Positions 27,390 through 42,479 of a stretch of 64,000 nucleotides of DNA are shown here, in pieces (position 1 is the first letter of the stretch; each line of letters opens with the position of its first letter). A program made the translations under genes and the position numbers. A model generated the notes under the pieces. It had not been told where the DNA came from. It saw only the letters and a list, made by a program, of their open reading frames with translations, and made no database searches. This stretch comes from Anaeromyces robustus. Taxonomy: Eukaryota > Neocallimastigomycota > Neocallimastigomycetes > Neocallimastigales > Neocallimastigaceae. The stretch covers positions 60,001 to 124,000 of the forward strand of contig MCFG01000108.1 in NCBI GenBank assembly GCA_002104895.1, read 5' to 3'.

Positions 27390-30245
27390 CTTTTATTTTT
27401 TTCTTTTTTTTAAATTTTGTTTTTCTTTTTCTAGATTTACTTTTATAAAAAAAAACAAAAATAAAAAGATCTATTATCTTATTTTTATAGTAATTATTAG
27501 TAAATAAATCATTTATATAATTAAATAAAAAGACACTTCATAATAATAAATTTTATAAATTTTTTCAATAATGATATTAATTTTATGGCATTTTTTAAAT
27601 TAATTGTAATTAAGATATATAAATTTTATTTTAGTAATAAAAATATTTTTAAAATTTTTAAACTTTATTTTTTAATAAAATTTAAATATACTAATTTATA
27701 TATAATTCATCAAAAGCTTTTAACAAAAAATTTTTAACCAATAATTTTTAAATTTCAATTATTATAAATGAAATTTATTTAATAGCAAATTAAAATTTGA
27801 AATAAATAATCAAATTTTTAAAATTTTTATTTTTTTTATAATCAAAACTATCAAAGCTAAAAAAAATCAAAAATAAAAAATTGTATTAATTATATTATAC
27901 AAAAATATATAAATATTTATATTTATACTATTATGTATTTATATTTATAGGTTCAAGTTGACAATAAAATTATAATATTCCATAATAAGTTATGTGCATA
28001 TATCTGATGCTCTTGATATTTTTTAGTATAATGATTCCAAGTCTATTAATATATACTTAAAATAAATTCGTAAGATTGTTAATTAAAAGATCTCAGTAAT
28101 AATTTCTTCTTAAGTAATTTAAATAATACTAAAAATACGTTTCCTCCATAATTTATATAAAGAAATAATAATAAAAAAAATATTAAAAAATTCTTTAAGA
28201 ATTGAACATCATTATATAAATTCTTTGGAAACTAAAAAATTATATAATTTATTTAATAATAATAATAATTACTATTTATTATTAATTTTATTAATAATTA
28301 AATCAAAAATAATGAAATTCTGTTTAATTAATGATTTATTTAATTTTTTATAATTTTTATACGTCCAATAAATAAATGATCAATTCTATTTCTAATATTA
28401 ATGAAATGAAAATACTTTTTCCTTTCAATTTATAATATTAAATATTTGAAAAGATACTAAATAAAGATATTCTATTTATAATATACTATATTCCTATTAA
28501 TTTTTAATCTTAATCTTTATTAAATAATTATTTATTATGTGCCATAATAATTTCTTTATTTTTTCCTTTTTTCTATTTTATATATCAATTATCTTTATTT
28601 AATAATAAACAATATAAAAATAAAAATAAAAATAAATAAATAAAAATAAATAAAATAAATAAATAAATATAATATAATATATAAATATAATATATAAATA
28701 TAAATATAATATATAATATATAAATATAAATGAATATAAATGAATATGAGTTATATAATAAAATAATTAAAATAAATGAAAAGATAAATAAATAAAATAT
28801 TTATTAATAATAATATTATTATTAATATTAATATTTAATATTTAATATTTAATATAAATAATTAATAATTATAAAAAAAAAAAAAAATAGAAAAAGAAAA
28901 AGGAAAAAAAATTTTTTTTTAATTATTTGTTTTATATATATTTCATTTTATAATTATTTTATTTTATAATTATTATATTATATAATTATTATATGATTTA
29001 TTTTCTGTATAATAAATATTTAAACCAATAAAACAAATTTTTTAAAATTACATCAAGTTTAACAAAATATAAATAATATGACGAATAAAAAAAATTTATT
29101 ATCATTTTTATTCAATTTTTTTTAACTTTTATACTTTTTTCACATATTTTTTAATTTTCCATAAAATAACAAATGGAATAATTATAATTATTAATTAGGT
29201 ATAAGAAAAGAATCAAAAAAAAAAAAATTAAAACAATATTATATTTATTTGTTTTGAAAATAAAATAAATATAATTAAAAAAAAAAGAAAAGAAAAAATA
29301 AAATAATAATTTTTAAAACGATTTGTACTATAATAAAAATAATAAAAATAATAAAAATAAATAAAATGATTATAATTAATTTTTCAAATATTAAATTATA
29401 AAATTTTCTATTACATAAAAAAAAAATAATAAAACCTTAATTAATAATAAAATAACTAATCTTTAGAAAGTTTTCTATAAATGTATAAATTAAATTAATA
29501 ACAAAAAAAAATATGGAAATTAATAAAAAAAATTTTAAATATTTTAAAAAATATAATATTTAAAGTTTATATTTATTAATGAACTAAAAATAACCTGTTT
29601 TTAACTATCTATTTAATGCTTTTTTTTTTCCCCATTATGATTCAGCATGAACATAATAAATATGAATAAATTATATAGGAATTATAAAATATCTAATATT
29701 ATGCAATAATAATAATAATAAAAATATTTAATGGCTATTGATTCTTATTGTTACATTAAAAATATAATAATACTTATTATAAGGATATTTTTATTAATAA
29801 TATTATTAATATTAATAAATTTTTTTTATAAATAATTAAAAGAATTATTATAATGCTTTTTCCCTATATTTTAGTAGAGTTAAAATACAATAGACATAAT
29901 AATAAGACATTATTTAGAAATATTTTTTTTTAATAATTGAAAGAGAAAGAATAAATAATAACAATTAATTAATTAATCAAAATTAATTTTTTTATATTGA
30001 TTCATGGTTATACAAAAATTAAATTATATTAATAATTTGGAAACTGAAACTCTAAAAATACATAATAATAAAATAAAATAGAAAAGTGGATAAAAATAAT
30101 TCACATATATAATATGAAAAAAAGAAAAAAAAAAAAAAAAACAATCATTAATCTATTCATATGTTAAACTGAAATTTCTCAGGAAAAATAATTAAATTAA
30201 AAATGGAAAAGAATATTAAGTGAAAAAAATAAAATATATAAAACT

Positions 30246-30247
30246 AT

Positions 30248-30326
<79 letters not shown>

Positions 30327-30338
30327 TCTATTTATTTT
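30246..30338 (+). repeat. TTTA array
   Basis: About 93 bp of nearly perfect TTTA units. Confidence 0.95.
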
Positions 30339-33300
30339 ATTACATCCTCTGTTTTTCCAAAATTAAAAACAAAAAATAACAAAATATTTTTTGACTAAAA
30401 CATTTTTTTATAATAAATATTTATATTTTAATTTTTATCTTTTTTATTTTCCATATTATAATAAAATAAAATAATAACTACAACATAAAAAAAAATATTA
30501 TTATTTAATTCATATAAAAAGAGAGAAAAAATCGAAATTGAAAAAAGGAGAAAACTATAATATTAATAATAATTATTTATTATTGTTATTATTATTATTG
30601 TTGTTGTTGTTGTTATATCATACCATTATTCCATATTTGGATAAAAATTTTTTGTTACAGCTTTTTATTTCTTTTCATTATTATAAAAAAATTTTTTATT
30701 ATAAATTGTAAAACTTATAACCCTTTAAAATCCATCATTAAAAACTTTTTATATATTCTTCTAATTTATAATTGTTTTTTTTATTTATTTCAATAATATA
30801 TTAATCTATTTTGACCATTTTTATTATTAATAAAAAGTTAATATATATATTTATTATATTATATTGTATTACAATATTATATATTATTAAAATAATATTT
30901 AGAATTTAATTTATGTCTAATATATTATATATTATATATTATATTTTTAAAATTTTAATTCTTAATTTATATTTTTAAATTATAATTTTTTTTTGAAAAA
31001 AAAAAAAATCATGGTTTTGATAATAATAATATAAAAAAATATATAAAAAATAAAAAAAAACGTCGTACAATAATTGTTTTGAAAAATTAAAAATTAAAGA
31101 ATAAAATTGAAATTGCACCAATTAAAATATCCAAATTAAGAATTATCGTGTAACTTCACGAATATTTATAATTTTTTTTAATTAAATAATTTATTTAATT
31201 AAATTTAATTTCAAAACTGAAACATGTAATAAATTAATGGAATACTATACTTAATATATATTATGTTATTTAAATAATATAAAAAAGAATTATTAAAAAA
31301 AAAAAAAAAAAAAAGAAATAAAATAAAAAATTTTTTTAATAATAATTACCAAAGTATATCTGGATTTTTCATGTTAAATAATATATTATTATATATTATT
31401 ATATATATTATAATATATTACATATTAATATTTAGTATATAAATATGCTTTATACCCATTTTACATTTATGATACATTATACTAATAATATATAAATAAT
31501 TATATAATTATTAAAATTATTAAATTTTAGAATAATCTATTTATATTATTTAATTTTTAAAAATTTTATTAATTATAGTATTGCCAATATAATAAAAAAT
31601 ATATATAATATATATATTTATATAAATTCATAAATTAAAAAAAAAAAGTTTCATTTGTGGAACTACAAAAGTTAAATATATGATTCAACATTTTCTCCGC
31701 TTTTTAATAATACTTGATTATTATTAATCTGTATTAATCTTATTTAATTGTTCATTTTTGGAAAAAAAAAAATTAAATAAATAAATAAAATAAATAAAAT
31801 AAATTTATAAAAAATATTATAATTTTTACTTTTTTTTTTTTCTATTATTCTTTTTTTATTATTATTATTATTTTAATTAATTAAATAAAATAAAAATAAT
31901 TAAAAGAAATTAATAGCTAAAAAGGATGATGATTTAATAAATTTTTTAAAAAAAAAAAATGAAATGAAATAAACTAAAAAGGAAAAAAAAATTTTTATTT
32001 TTATATATAGATATTTCTTTTTTTTTTTTTTTTTTTCTACAATTATTTTTTAATATGAAATATATTATGTTTCATATATATGAAATAAATAATATGAATA
32101 ACTTTTAATAATAATTATAAATTTATAAATTTTCTTTTTTATTATTAATTTTATATTTATCAATTAAAAAATAATTAATTATTTATTTTTTCCCTATTTT
32201 CTATAATTTATATTTTATATATTAATTTTATTTTTTTTATTTTCTATAACTTTCTTTAAATTATTAACATCTACTTTAAATATTTTTTAATTATTTAATT
32301 GTTTAAATAATTTAAATAATTTTATATTCATATATTCTTTTTTTTTTTTTTTTGTTTTTTGTTTTTTGTTTATTTGTTTGTTTTTATCTTTATTTTTTAT
32401 TCTTTTTATTCTTTTTTTTCTCTATTTTTCTATTTTTCTATTTTTCTTTATCAAACAATATTTTATTTTTAATTATGTATTAAATTCTTTATATATAACA
32501 TTATAATATTATATATAATTATATATATTAAGTTTTGTATGCTTAAATAAAAAAAATGAACATTTAATCCTTTATATTAATTTCATATTTAAATTAAGTA
32601 CTAAAAAAATACTAAATAAAATATATAAAAAAAAACATTATTTAAATTAGTTTTATTTATTTACTTAACTTATATTAATTTGTATTCAAAAGAAAAATAG
32701 AACTCTCTATTATTAATTATATTAATTGGTCTTTTTTTTTTTTTTTTTATGATTTTTCATTTTTTTATTTGTTTTTTATTTTTTTTTTGTTTTTTTTGTT
32801 TTTTTTTTTTTTTACACTTTAATATTTATTATTTATTAATTAATTATATTAATTAATTATATTTATAATATTAATAATATATTATAAATACTATAAAATA
32901 ATATATATAATATAATAAATATATATAATATTTATTTTTTAAATTAATATATTTAAGACAAATGAAATTTTATAATATTTTCATTAACTATTAATTATTC
33001 TAATATAAATAATTTTAACTATACAAATTATATAATATTTATCATTGATCATATTTTATAGCATTATAAAATAAATATAAATAATAATAATAAAGTAATA
33101 AATAATAAGTAATATACACTATATACACTATAGATAATAATTTTATTATTTTTATGAAACATTGTTTTAATTTTAATTTTCTTTTTTTTTTCATTCATTA
33201 TATCCTTAATCTTATGGATGTATATTTTTTTTATTATTATTTAATCTTTTTTTAACCACAATAATCCATAATTTATTTTCTTTTTTTTTTTTTTTCTTCG

Positions 33301-34752
33301 TTTTTCTATTATATAAAAACATATGGAATATAAACCTTAATTGATAATAAATTTTGTTTATTAAAGTTTTTAAACTTTTTATAATAAATTTATTATTATA
33401 TAAAATTATATAAAATAATAATATTTCTTTATTTATGCATTAATAATCCATAATAAAACGATTTTTTTATTTAAAAAATAATAATAATAATAAAGACCAT
33501 GATTATTTTATATATTTCATTATATTATTTTATATTTAGTTTATTTATCGATTATATAACTTTTTATTACTCTACTTTTTTTGTAAAAAATATTTTATTA
33601 TATGAGTAATAATATAATAAAATGTAAACATTAGAAAATATTACAAAATATATAAAAAAATACAAAATATATAAAACATTTCATAATATGTCATAATTAA
33701 CAATATATCAAATTAATATCTAAAATTGTATAAAATTTATTTAAAAAAAAAAATAAAAAGAAAAAAAAATAAGAATTACTAAATAAAGTAGTTGTAATAT
33801 TAAATAATATAAAAAGAATTAAATAATTTATTAAATAATAAGATAAAAAAAGTAATATATATTTATTTATTTATTTATTTATCTATTTATTTATTTATAT
33901 TAAAATAAAGGTTCTTCCTCATGTTTTTTTTTGTTATTTGTTTTTTTTGTTTTTTGTTTTTTTTGTATAGTTTTATTATTATATTAATTAAAAATTTTTA
34001 AATTACTTATTCATTTTTCCCTTTACCTATATTACATACTTCATAATAAATAGTATAAAAAAAAAAAAAAAGAGCATTATAATTATTTAATTAATTTGTA
34101 TCGATTTATTGATTTATTTATTATTTATTTATTATTAATTATTTATTATTTATTTAATCCCTAATTTATATTTGATATTAAAAAAAATAAAAAAAAAACG
34201 TGATATATTTTGACTATCATTACTAGAAAATGATTTAATATTGATTGTGACTAATAATTATTATAAATAATTGACTAATAATTATTATAAATAATTATAT
34301 ATAAATTCATTCAAAATTTAAATAAATAAATATTCTAAATATTTTATTATATAACATCCATTATTATTTTTTTTTATTATCTTTTATTATTTATTATTAT
34401 CTTTTATTATTTATTAATTACTATTCTCATTTTTTTTCACTTATAATCCATTAATGACAATATTAAAAACGCATGGTTATAATTCATTTATCATAACATA
34501 TATAAAAAAAAAACGCATGGTTATGACCAGTATGAAATATTTAATACACATAAATTAAATAATAATAATTTCACAAAATATTTTATAAAAAAAAAAATAA
34601 TAATTTTATATATAGTCTATTAATTATTATTTTATTTTTTTCATCCATATTTTATTTTTATCTCATGCAATAAAACAAAAATTTAATATATGAATAAATA
34701 ATAATTAAATTTATAGGGGATAGTTTTTTTATATAATTATTTAATATATATT

Positions 34753-34942
34753 TAAATTATTTATTTATTATTTATTTAATATATATTTAAATTATTTATT
34801 TATTATTTATTTATTATTTATTTATTATTTATTTATTATTTATTTATTATTTATTTATTATTTATTTATTATTTATTATTTATTTATTCATTTAATAATT
34901 ATTTATTTATTATTTATTTATTATTTATTATTTATTTATTAC
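34753..34942 (+). repeat. TTTATTA-type compound repeat
   Basis: Repeats of an 11-bp pattern (TTTATTATTTA), mixed with plain TTTA, over about 190 bp. Confidence 0.88.
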
Positions 34943-35336
34943 ATTTTAAAAAAATTTTTTTTTATTTATAATTATTTTAATTTATTTTTTATGTAATACA
35001 ACTGCAACATTACACAATGACAAATACCACGAAAATACAAAAAATAAAAAACAAATAAAAATAAAAAAGAAAAAAAAAAAGAATAATAAATAATAATAAA
35101 TAATATAGTTAATAGAAAATAAAATTATACCGATTCTTTCCTAACCAGTAAAAATATAAAAAATAATTATTTTTCCTATTTATTTCTATTCCTTAATTAA
35201 ATTTCAATCTCATCTATTTATTATATTATCATCATCTTTTATTTACATATAGGAGTAAAAATTAAAATCATAATTATAATATTTGAAATATAATTTAAAT
35301 ATTTATTTTATTTATTTACATATATTATTACATTTT

Positions 35337-35342
35337 TTCTAT

Positions 35343-35397
<55 letters not shown>

Positions 35398-35441
35398 CTT
35401 ACTTACTTATTTATTTGCTTATTTATTTATTTATTTACAAT
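35337..35441 (+). repeat. TTTA array
   Basis: About 105 bp of TTTA with CTTA and GCTT variants near its right end. Confidence 0.93.
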
Positions 35442-35851
35442 TATAATATTTATATCAAAAAAAAAATGCAATATTATGAATGGTACAAAATATTTATTAG
35501 TATATTATTATAAATATTATTATAATAAAATATATATATTATTATATATATTTATTTATATATATATAAATTAATTATATATTATACATATAAATTTGTA
35601 TATATAAATTTAATTTTTTAAGTTGATATGAATGTTTAAAATAAATAAACAATAATAAATAATAAAATATAAATTTAATTAAATTAAACAAAGAAGCTCT
35701 AAAGTGGATTTCTTAAATATTATAATAAAAAAATAGACTATTTTTAACATTAATAATAATAATATAATTCTGATTTATTACTTTGAATAATAATCTTTTT
35801 TTATTTTATTATTTATCATATTTTTAAATATTAATTATTATAATATTATAT

Positions 35852-35915
35852 AAAAAAACAAAAAACAGAAAAAAGGTTTTATTAAATAAAACTTTTTTCT
35901 GTTTTTTGTTTTTTT
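35852..35915. repeat. Near-perfect inverted repeat (hairpin)
   Basis: Two arms of about 31 bp: the left arm is A-rich with CAAAAAACAG, the right arm T-rich with CTGTTTTTTG. They are separated by a few bases around TTAAAT. A stable foldback, possibly the end of a small element or a transcript end. Confidence 0.85.
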
Positions 35916-38900
35916 GTTTATTGCTTAGTATTACCAATTTCAAAAAAAAAAAATGTTAATATACAATATACAATATACAATATATTTTTATAAGATTATT
36001 TTTTAAAGGTAATATTAATATAAACAAATAAAAATATATTAATAATTATTATAATAAATAAATATTATCATCTTTTAAAAAAAAATGCGGCAATAATAAA
36101 TAAAATAAAATATTAATAATATAAATAAAAAAATAAATGTATTCATTTATTACTTAAAAAAAAAAAAGAATCCTTTAAAGATCAAATAAATTAGAGTTAT
36201 TAATAAATAATATTAAAAAAAATGAAAGAAAATATATAATTAATAAAATATATAAAAATATAAATAAAATTGATATTCTATTTATTCACTAGATTGAAAA
36301 AAAAAAGTTTCAATGAAATAAAATAAATAAAATATAAAAAAAGAAATCTATTTTTTTTCTCTATTTTTTGTTTGTTTTTTTAAATTATACATGTTGATCA
36401 TTTAATAAAAAAATGTAAATCTTTAACCACAAAAGATGTATAAATCTATAAAAACAATGTGTCAAATAATGTCTTTTTTTTTTATTTTTGTTTTTCAATA
36501 TATCATATAAATTGTATACAAATCTAAATTATATATATTACTATTATAAAATAATATACAAAATATTACTTAAAAAATTATAAAAATAATATAAAAAAAA
36601 CAGAAAAACTGAAACATTTTTTTTATACTATAATAGATAATAATAATAGTAATAATTAATAATAATTAAACAATTAATAATAATTTAATAATACTTAATT
36701 ATATTATTAAATATCATAAAACATAATATAATTTCAATAATAAATGCATGATAAAAAATTTTCTTAATATTTTTAATAGTATTAATATCATAATCATAAT
36801 TAACAATGATTTATTTGTTTTATATTTATATATTCATTTATATTTATTTTATATTTGTTTAGTTATTTAATAGTTATAATAATAACATAATAATAACAAC
36901 GCACATTTTTTTTTATTATATGCATGTTTTTTTTTATATATATATATTTAATTTTTTTTTAACATCTAATTTTTTTTTTAATTTTTTTAATTATTTTAAA
37001 TTAGTTTAATAACTTTATTTTATTAAATTAAATCGTGCTTTTATTATTTTTATTATTTTTAAATTAAAAGGCTTAAATTATGTTTTATGTAACCATAATT
37101 ATTACATATTACCTATAATATTTATAAAGAAACAAAATATAATTTAATTAATAATGATTAAATTTATGTGTAACCATCTTATATCATTTATTCTTTTTAT
37201 TCTATAATATATTATTTAATATATTAAATTAAAAGAAACATTTATATTATAATACAATAAATTTTTTATAATAAATAAAACTATAAAAATTATTAATATA
37301 AGAAATGTTTTTTTTTTAAACTGTTACATATTCACATTACACAATATATTATAATACATATTTAATAAACTAAACATTATATTAATAATTTATTTAATAA
37401 TAATTTAATATATCTAATCTTTTTTTTTAAAAAAAAGTTGTTTTAATTAAAACTTTATTAATTAATGTAACATATAAAACTAATAATTATTAAATAATAA
37501 TAATAATAAAAAAAAAAAAAAAGATTAAATATATAATAGAATATAACAATTAAAAAAAAGAAATTTTATAATATATTATTATAATCAATACATATATATT
37601 TTTTATTTTTAAAACAAGTTTATATAATAGTATAATTATGATATAATAATATTACTTATTATATAAATATTATATAAATATTTGTTTAATATATACAAAA
37701 TGACTAAGCTTTGACAAAAAAAATTAAATAAATAATAAATATTAGTTTATTTATTTATTACTATTATTATATGTTCAAAAATTTATTACTATATATTTGC
37801 ATCCATATAATATATAAATAAATAAAACATAAGAAAAAAAGAAAAAAGTTACATTTAAAAATTTTTATTCAATTAATATTTATAACAATTTTTTTTTCTA
37901 TTTATGTTAATATTTTAATTATTGTTTTAAAATAATTATTTAGAATAATAATTGGTTTAAAAAAAAACTTAATTACAAAACTTAAAATTTATTATTATTA
38001 TTATGATAATAAATAATACAATAGTAAAATAATTAAATGTTAATAAAAAGTATTATTTTTTTTATTCATTTATAAAATAAAAATTACAATAAGAATAATA
38101 AATAATATTAATAATAATTGTTTTTTTTCTGATTGTTATTTATTTATATACTTATTTATTTACTTATTTATTTATAGATATACAGTTCTAAATAATTAAA
38201 ATTATATTAAATAATTATTATTCTTATTATTATTAATTATTTTAATATTAATTATTTTTGTAATGTTTTCTTTAATTATACCATAAAAGGAAATAGAATT
38301 TCAAAAATTTCAGTATTTTTTTAAAAAAAAAATATTTAATATTATTACATAAAATAATTATATTATGAATATGTGTTAATTTATATATATTATATATATA
38401 TTATATATATTTTAATATATCTTATTTCTTTTAATAATAAAATAAAATAAAAAATTTATGGATTATCAATACAATTACACGTGATTTTTTTACTTTATTA
38501 TATTTTATTATTAAGGTTTATTACATCAATATATAAAGTTTAAAAAAAAAAAATTAAAGAAATAAACATCTCTTTTTTGAAATACAATTTATATAAAACA
38601 ATATTAATAAAAAATTAATATTAACTTTAATATATAAATATTAACTAAAAAAAAAAAAAAAAGAAAAAGAAAAGAAAAGAAAAATAAATGTTTATTTCTT
38701 TATTTCTTTTAAAGAAAATACTTTATTTCTATTTGAATACATTACAAAATAATAAGAATATAAATTACTATCCAAAAATATAACATAATTTATTTAAATA
38801 ATAACATAAATAAATAAAAAACCAAGGAATAAAAAAAAATAAATAAATAAATATAAAATAATAATATAAAATAAAATAATAATATAAAAATAAATAATAT

Positions 38901-39097
38901 AAAAATAGGCTATCAACAGACCATCAATAGAATATATCATTATCAATAGATATTTATATAAATATTTTAATATAAAAATGTTATTCTTAAGAACAATATT
39001 TTTATATTTATATTTATTATATATTTATTAATTATATTTATTTGTTTTATTTTGTTTTATTTTTTTTTTTCTTATTTTTATTATAAATGTAACGTTT

Positions 39098-39119
39098 TTG
39101 TTTTATTTATTTATTTATT

Positions 39120-39150
<31 letters not shown>

Positions 39151-39155
39151 TCTAT

Positions 39156-39198
<43 letters not shown>

Positions 39199-39254
39199 TC
39201 TATCTATCTATTTATTTATTTATTTATTTATTTATCTATTTATTTATTTATTAA
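39098..39254 (+). repeat. TTTA array with TCTA variants
   Basis: About 155 bp of TTTA, including a TCTATCTATCTA cluster near 39198-39210. Confidence 0.95.
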
Positions 39255-40473
39255 TCATCATTCAACCTGTAACATTAATATTGTTTATTAATAATATTAT
39301 TAGTTTGTATCAATTTTTATATTAATCATAATGCAATGGAAAAACCATTTTATTTTAAGGGTCAAAAAAAAAATAAAATTTATATTTTTTTTAGACATTT
39401 CTATATTTATATTAATAATATTAATGCATAAAGTTTTTTTTTTTTTTTGTTTTTTTGTTTTTTTGTCTTTTTGTTTTAATTTAATCATTTATTATTTATT
39501 TATTAATATTTAATATAAAAAAAGAAAAATTATATATATACATTTATACATTTATATACATTTATATCAATAGGGTAAGCATGTATTTTAAATATTTCAA
39601 ATAATAAATAAATAAATAAATAAATAATAAATTAATAAATATACAATATGAAAAAAAAAAAAAGTATGAAAAATTAAGCAATAAATACTTTTATAAATAA
39701 ATAAATAAATACTATTATTCTGTTATTCTTATCATTTCTATATGTTATATATAACTAAAAAATAAAAATATTGAAGATTCATTTTCTATAAATAAAAAAT
39801 TATAATACAAATATTAAAAATATTAAAATAATTTAAATAATAATAATAATAATAATAATAAAATTCAAGATTTGTATTGATGTTTCATTGTTACATTGTT
39901 ACATTTATAATTTTTTTCGAATCCACCATAAAAATTTGAAACAAATTATTATAAAATAAAATGATAATAAAATAATATAAAATAAAAAATAAAAATAAAA
40001 AAATAAAAAAAAAAAGAGATAAGAATTATTTAAAAGTATTATCTATTAAAAAAAAAATAATTAAACTTTGATTATTATAATTTTGTTAAATGGTATTAAT
40101 AATAAAAAATGTTATTATAATTCATTTTAATTCTAAAATTCTATTTCATATTTTCAATTTTTTTTTTTTTTTCATTTAATATTAATAATTTAATTTTTTT
40201 AACAATAATAATAATAATAAGAAAAAAAAAAGTACAAAATAAATAAATAAATAAATATTAAGAAAGTATAAAAAAAAAAAATAATAATATAAAATAACAA
40301 AATGAAAATGTAAAATGTTTATTTAGGTTTATCACCTTTTTTTTTATCTCTAAAAAAACAAATAATAATTTTTGTTATCATTATTATATTTATTTTTTTT
40401 TATTCCTCACTTATTATTCTTTAATCTTTATATTCTTTATATTATTTATATTCTTTATCCTTTATACCCTTTA

Positions 40474-40508
<35 letters not shown>

Positions 40509-41097
40509 TATTATTTATTATTTATTATTATATTGTTATCTTTTTTATTTTATTATTTTTAGTTATTAATGCCTATTTAATTATTCTTATTGTTAGTTTT
40601 TTTTTTTTTTTAATATTAATATTAATATTCTATAAAATATTAAATTTTAAAGTTTTAATTTAACCATATATGTTAAAAATTTTTTCTTTTTTCTTTTTTT
40701 TTTTTTTTTCATTCTATTTTATTTGTCTATTTTATATGGCTACTTGTTTATTATACTTCTGTGTAGTAAAAAAAAAAAAAAAGAAATTAAATAATAATAT
40801 ATTAAAATAATAATGACAAAACAAGTAATAATATAAATTATATTAATTACTATATATTATAATTATATTGTATTCATATAATAATAATTATTAATAACAT
40901 TTTTTATTATTAATTTTTCATGCTTTTCTCAGGAAATTAGGGAAAATATTCCCATATTAACATGTTTTATAAATAAATACCATACCGATATATATACATA
41001 TAAATATAAATATATATTATATACTATATATTTTATGTATGTATTTTATATATATGTGTGACAAATACAGATATATACATATATATATACTTATGTA

Positions 41098-41206
41098 TGT
41101 ATTTATTTATTTTATTTATTTATTTATTTATTATTTATTATTTATTTATTTTATTTATTTTATTTATTTTATTTATTTTATTTATTTTATTTATTTTATT
41201 TATATG
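41098..41206 (+). repeat. TTTA / TTTTATTTA compound array
   Basis: The left half is TTTA; the right half is a 9-bp TTTATTTTA unit. A short motif resembling ACAAATACAGA(C/T)AT flanks both sides (41061 and 41209). Confidence 0.88.
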
Positions 41207-41940
41207 TAACAAATACAGACATACGTCATATTTAATAATATAGAAAAAAAAATTTTAATAATTTCATGAATAGGTTAAATAAAGGGAGAAGAAAAAGAAA
41301 CTAACACATAGAAATTAATAAATATATAAATAGTAAAAAAAAATAAAAAATAAAAAAAAAAGAAAAGAAAAGAAAAGAGTTTATATAATATGACAATGAA
41401 ATAAAAATAATAAATAAATAAAATATAAAAATATTTAGCCTTTATAATAATACAATAGAATTCTTAATTATATATATATAATGATGGGATAAAAAAAAAG
41501 AAAAAAAGCAATACAAATTATTACTTATTATAACTAATAAATAATAATTAATAATTTATTTTATTAATTACTATTTTCATTCTAATAAATGATTAATATA
41601 ATATAATAAAATATCATTAATTATTATTAATTTATTAATTAATTAATTATTATTTATATTTAAATAATTAATGTGTTTGCTTATTGTTGTTTTGTTGTTT
41701 ATTTATTTGTCTATTTGTGGTCTTTTTCCATTTTCCTTTAATAATCCATAAAATTTTGTATGATTATTTTATGAAAATAGAAAATATCATCAATATATAT
41801 ATAAAAAATGTTACATTTAATATTATTTAATAATTATTATTATAATATTATAATTCATATTTATTAATAATTAAATATTAGACAAAATAATAAATAATAA
41901 ATAAACAATAGAATAATATAATAATAATATAACTATAAAT

Positions 41941-42036
41941 AGTAATGACTCTTTGTGCATTATTATCATAACTTTCATGATTATTTAAATAGTAATGACT
42001 CTTTGTGCATTATTATCATAACTTTCATGATTATTT
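41941..42036 (+). repeat. 50-bp exact tandem duplication
   Basis: The unit beginning AGTAATGACTCTTTGTGCAT is present at 41941-41990 and again from 41991, identical until the second copy runs into a T tract and TTTA array at about 42036. Confidence 0.97.
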
Positions 42037-42057
42037 TTTTTTTATAATATTTATTAC

Positions 42058-42059
42058 AT

Positions 42060-42090
<31 letters not shown>

Positions 42091-42121
42091 TTACATTTAT
42101 TTATTTATTTATTTATTACAT

Positions 42122-42168
<47 letters not shown>

Positions 42169-42172
42169 TATT
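42058..42172 (+). repeat. TTTA array with TTACA interruptions
   Basis: About 115 bp in three TTTA blocks separated by TTACATTTA, next to the 50-bp duplication. Confidence 0.93.
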
Positions 42173-42298
42173 TATTCAATTTATTACATAAATTTATATA
42201 AAGCATAAATATGATATATAAATTATATGTATTTTTTTTTTTCTTTACTAAAATATTAAAATCCACATCATTTTAATATTTTTATATTTATATTAAAT

Positions 42299-42405
42299 AG
42301 TTTACAACGGTGTTTTACTTTCAGCATAAAACATGTATCGGTGGATGCAATCAGAGCACCTACACACCTTGGCTTCTCGGTGTGCTTCGGCGTGCTTTAT
42401 ACCTA
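42299..42405. other. Isolated G+C-rich island (possible exon, RNA or element relic)
   Basis: About 105 bp at close to half G+C by eye, surrounded by more than 90% A+T. On the minus strand it is preceded by TTTATTTGTAG (a good acceptor), reads open for about 34 codons (with CRCSDC and HRYMFYAES) and ends in TAA at 42302-42304. On the plus strand a second acceptor-like AAATAG and another TTTCAG also precede open sequence. Short GC-rich inverted stems occur: CACACC with GGTGTG, and GC closed by a TTCG loop. No matching family was recognised. Confidence 0.5.
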
Positions 42406-42479
42406 CAAATAAATAATATTATAATATTATAAAATATGATAAAATTTTGATATTAAATAGTTAATAATAAAAAACTATA

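Larger units (their letters stand above)
27390..41940. other. Gene desert of about 14.5 kb
   Basis: No supported gene. It consists of A/T tracts, TTTA-family arrays (listed separately) and a few short imperfect duplications. One duplication is a 24-bp repeat at 34249-34296; another is a 16-bp direct repeat at 34465 and 34509. Bases 27960-28150 read as weakly coding-like with many stops. The first few hundred bases upstream of 27389 must include the promoter of the repeat-peptide gene. Confidence 0.6.

Noticed and set aside
42345-42400. U2 snRNA-like GGCTTCTCGG in the G+C island
   Set aside because: Only about ten bases resemble the U2 5' stem. The branch-site recognition sequence and Sm site do not follow.
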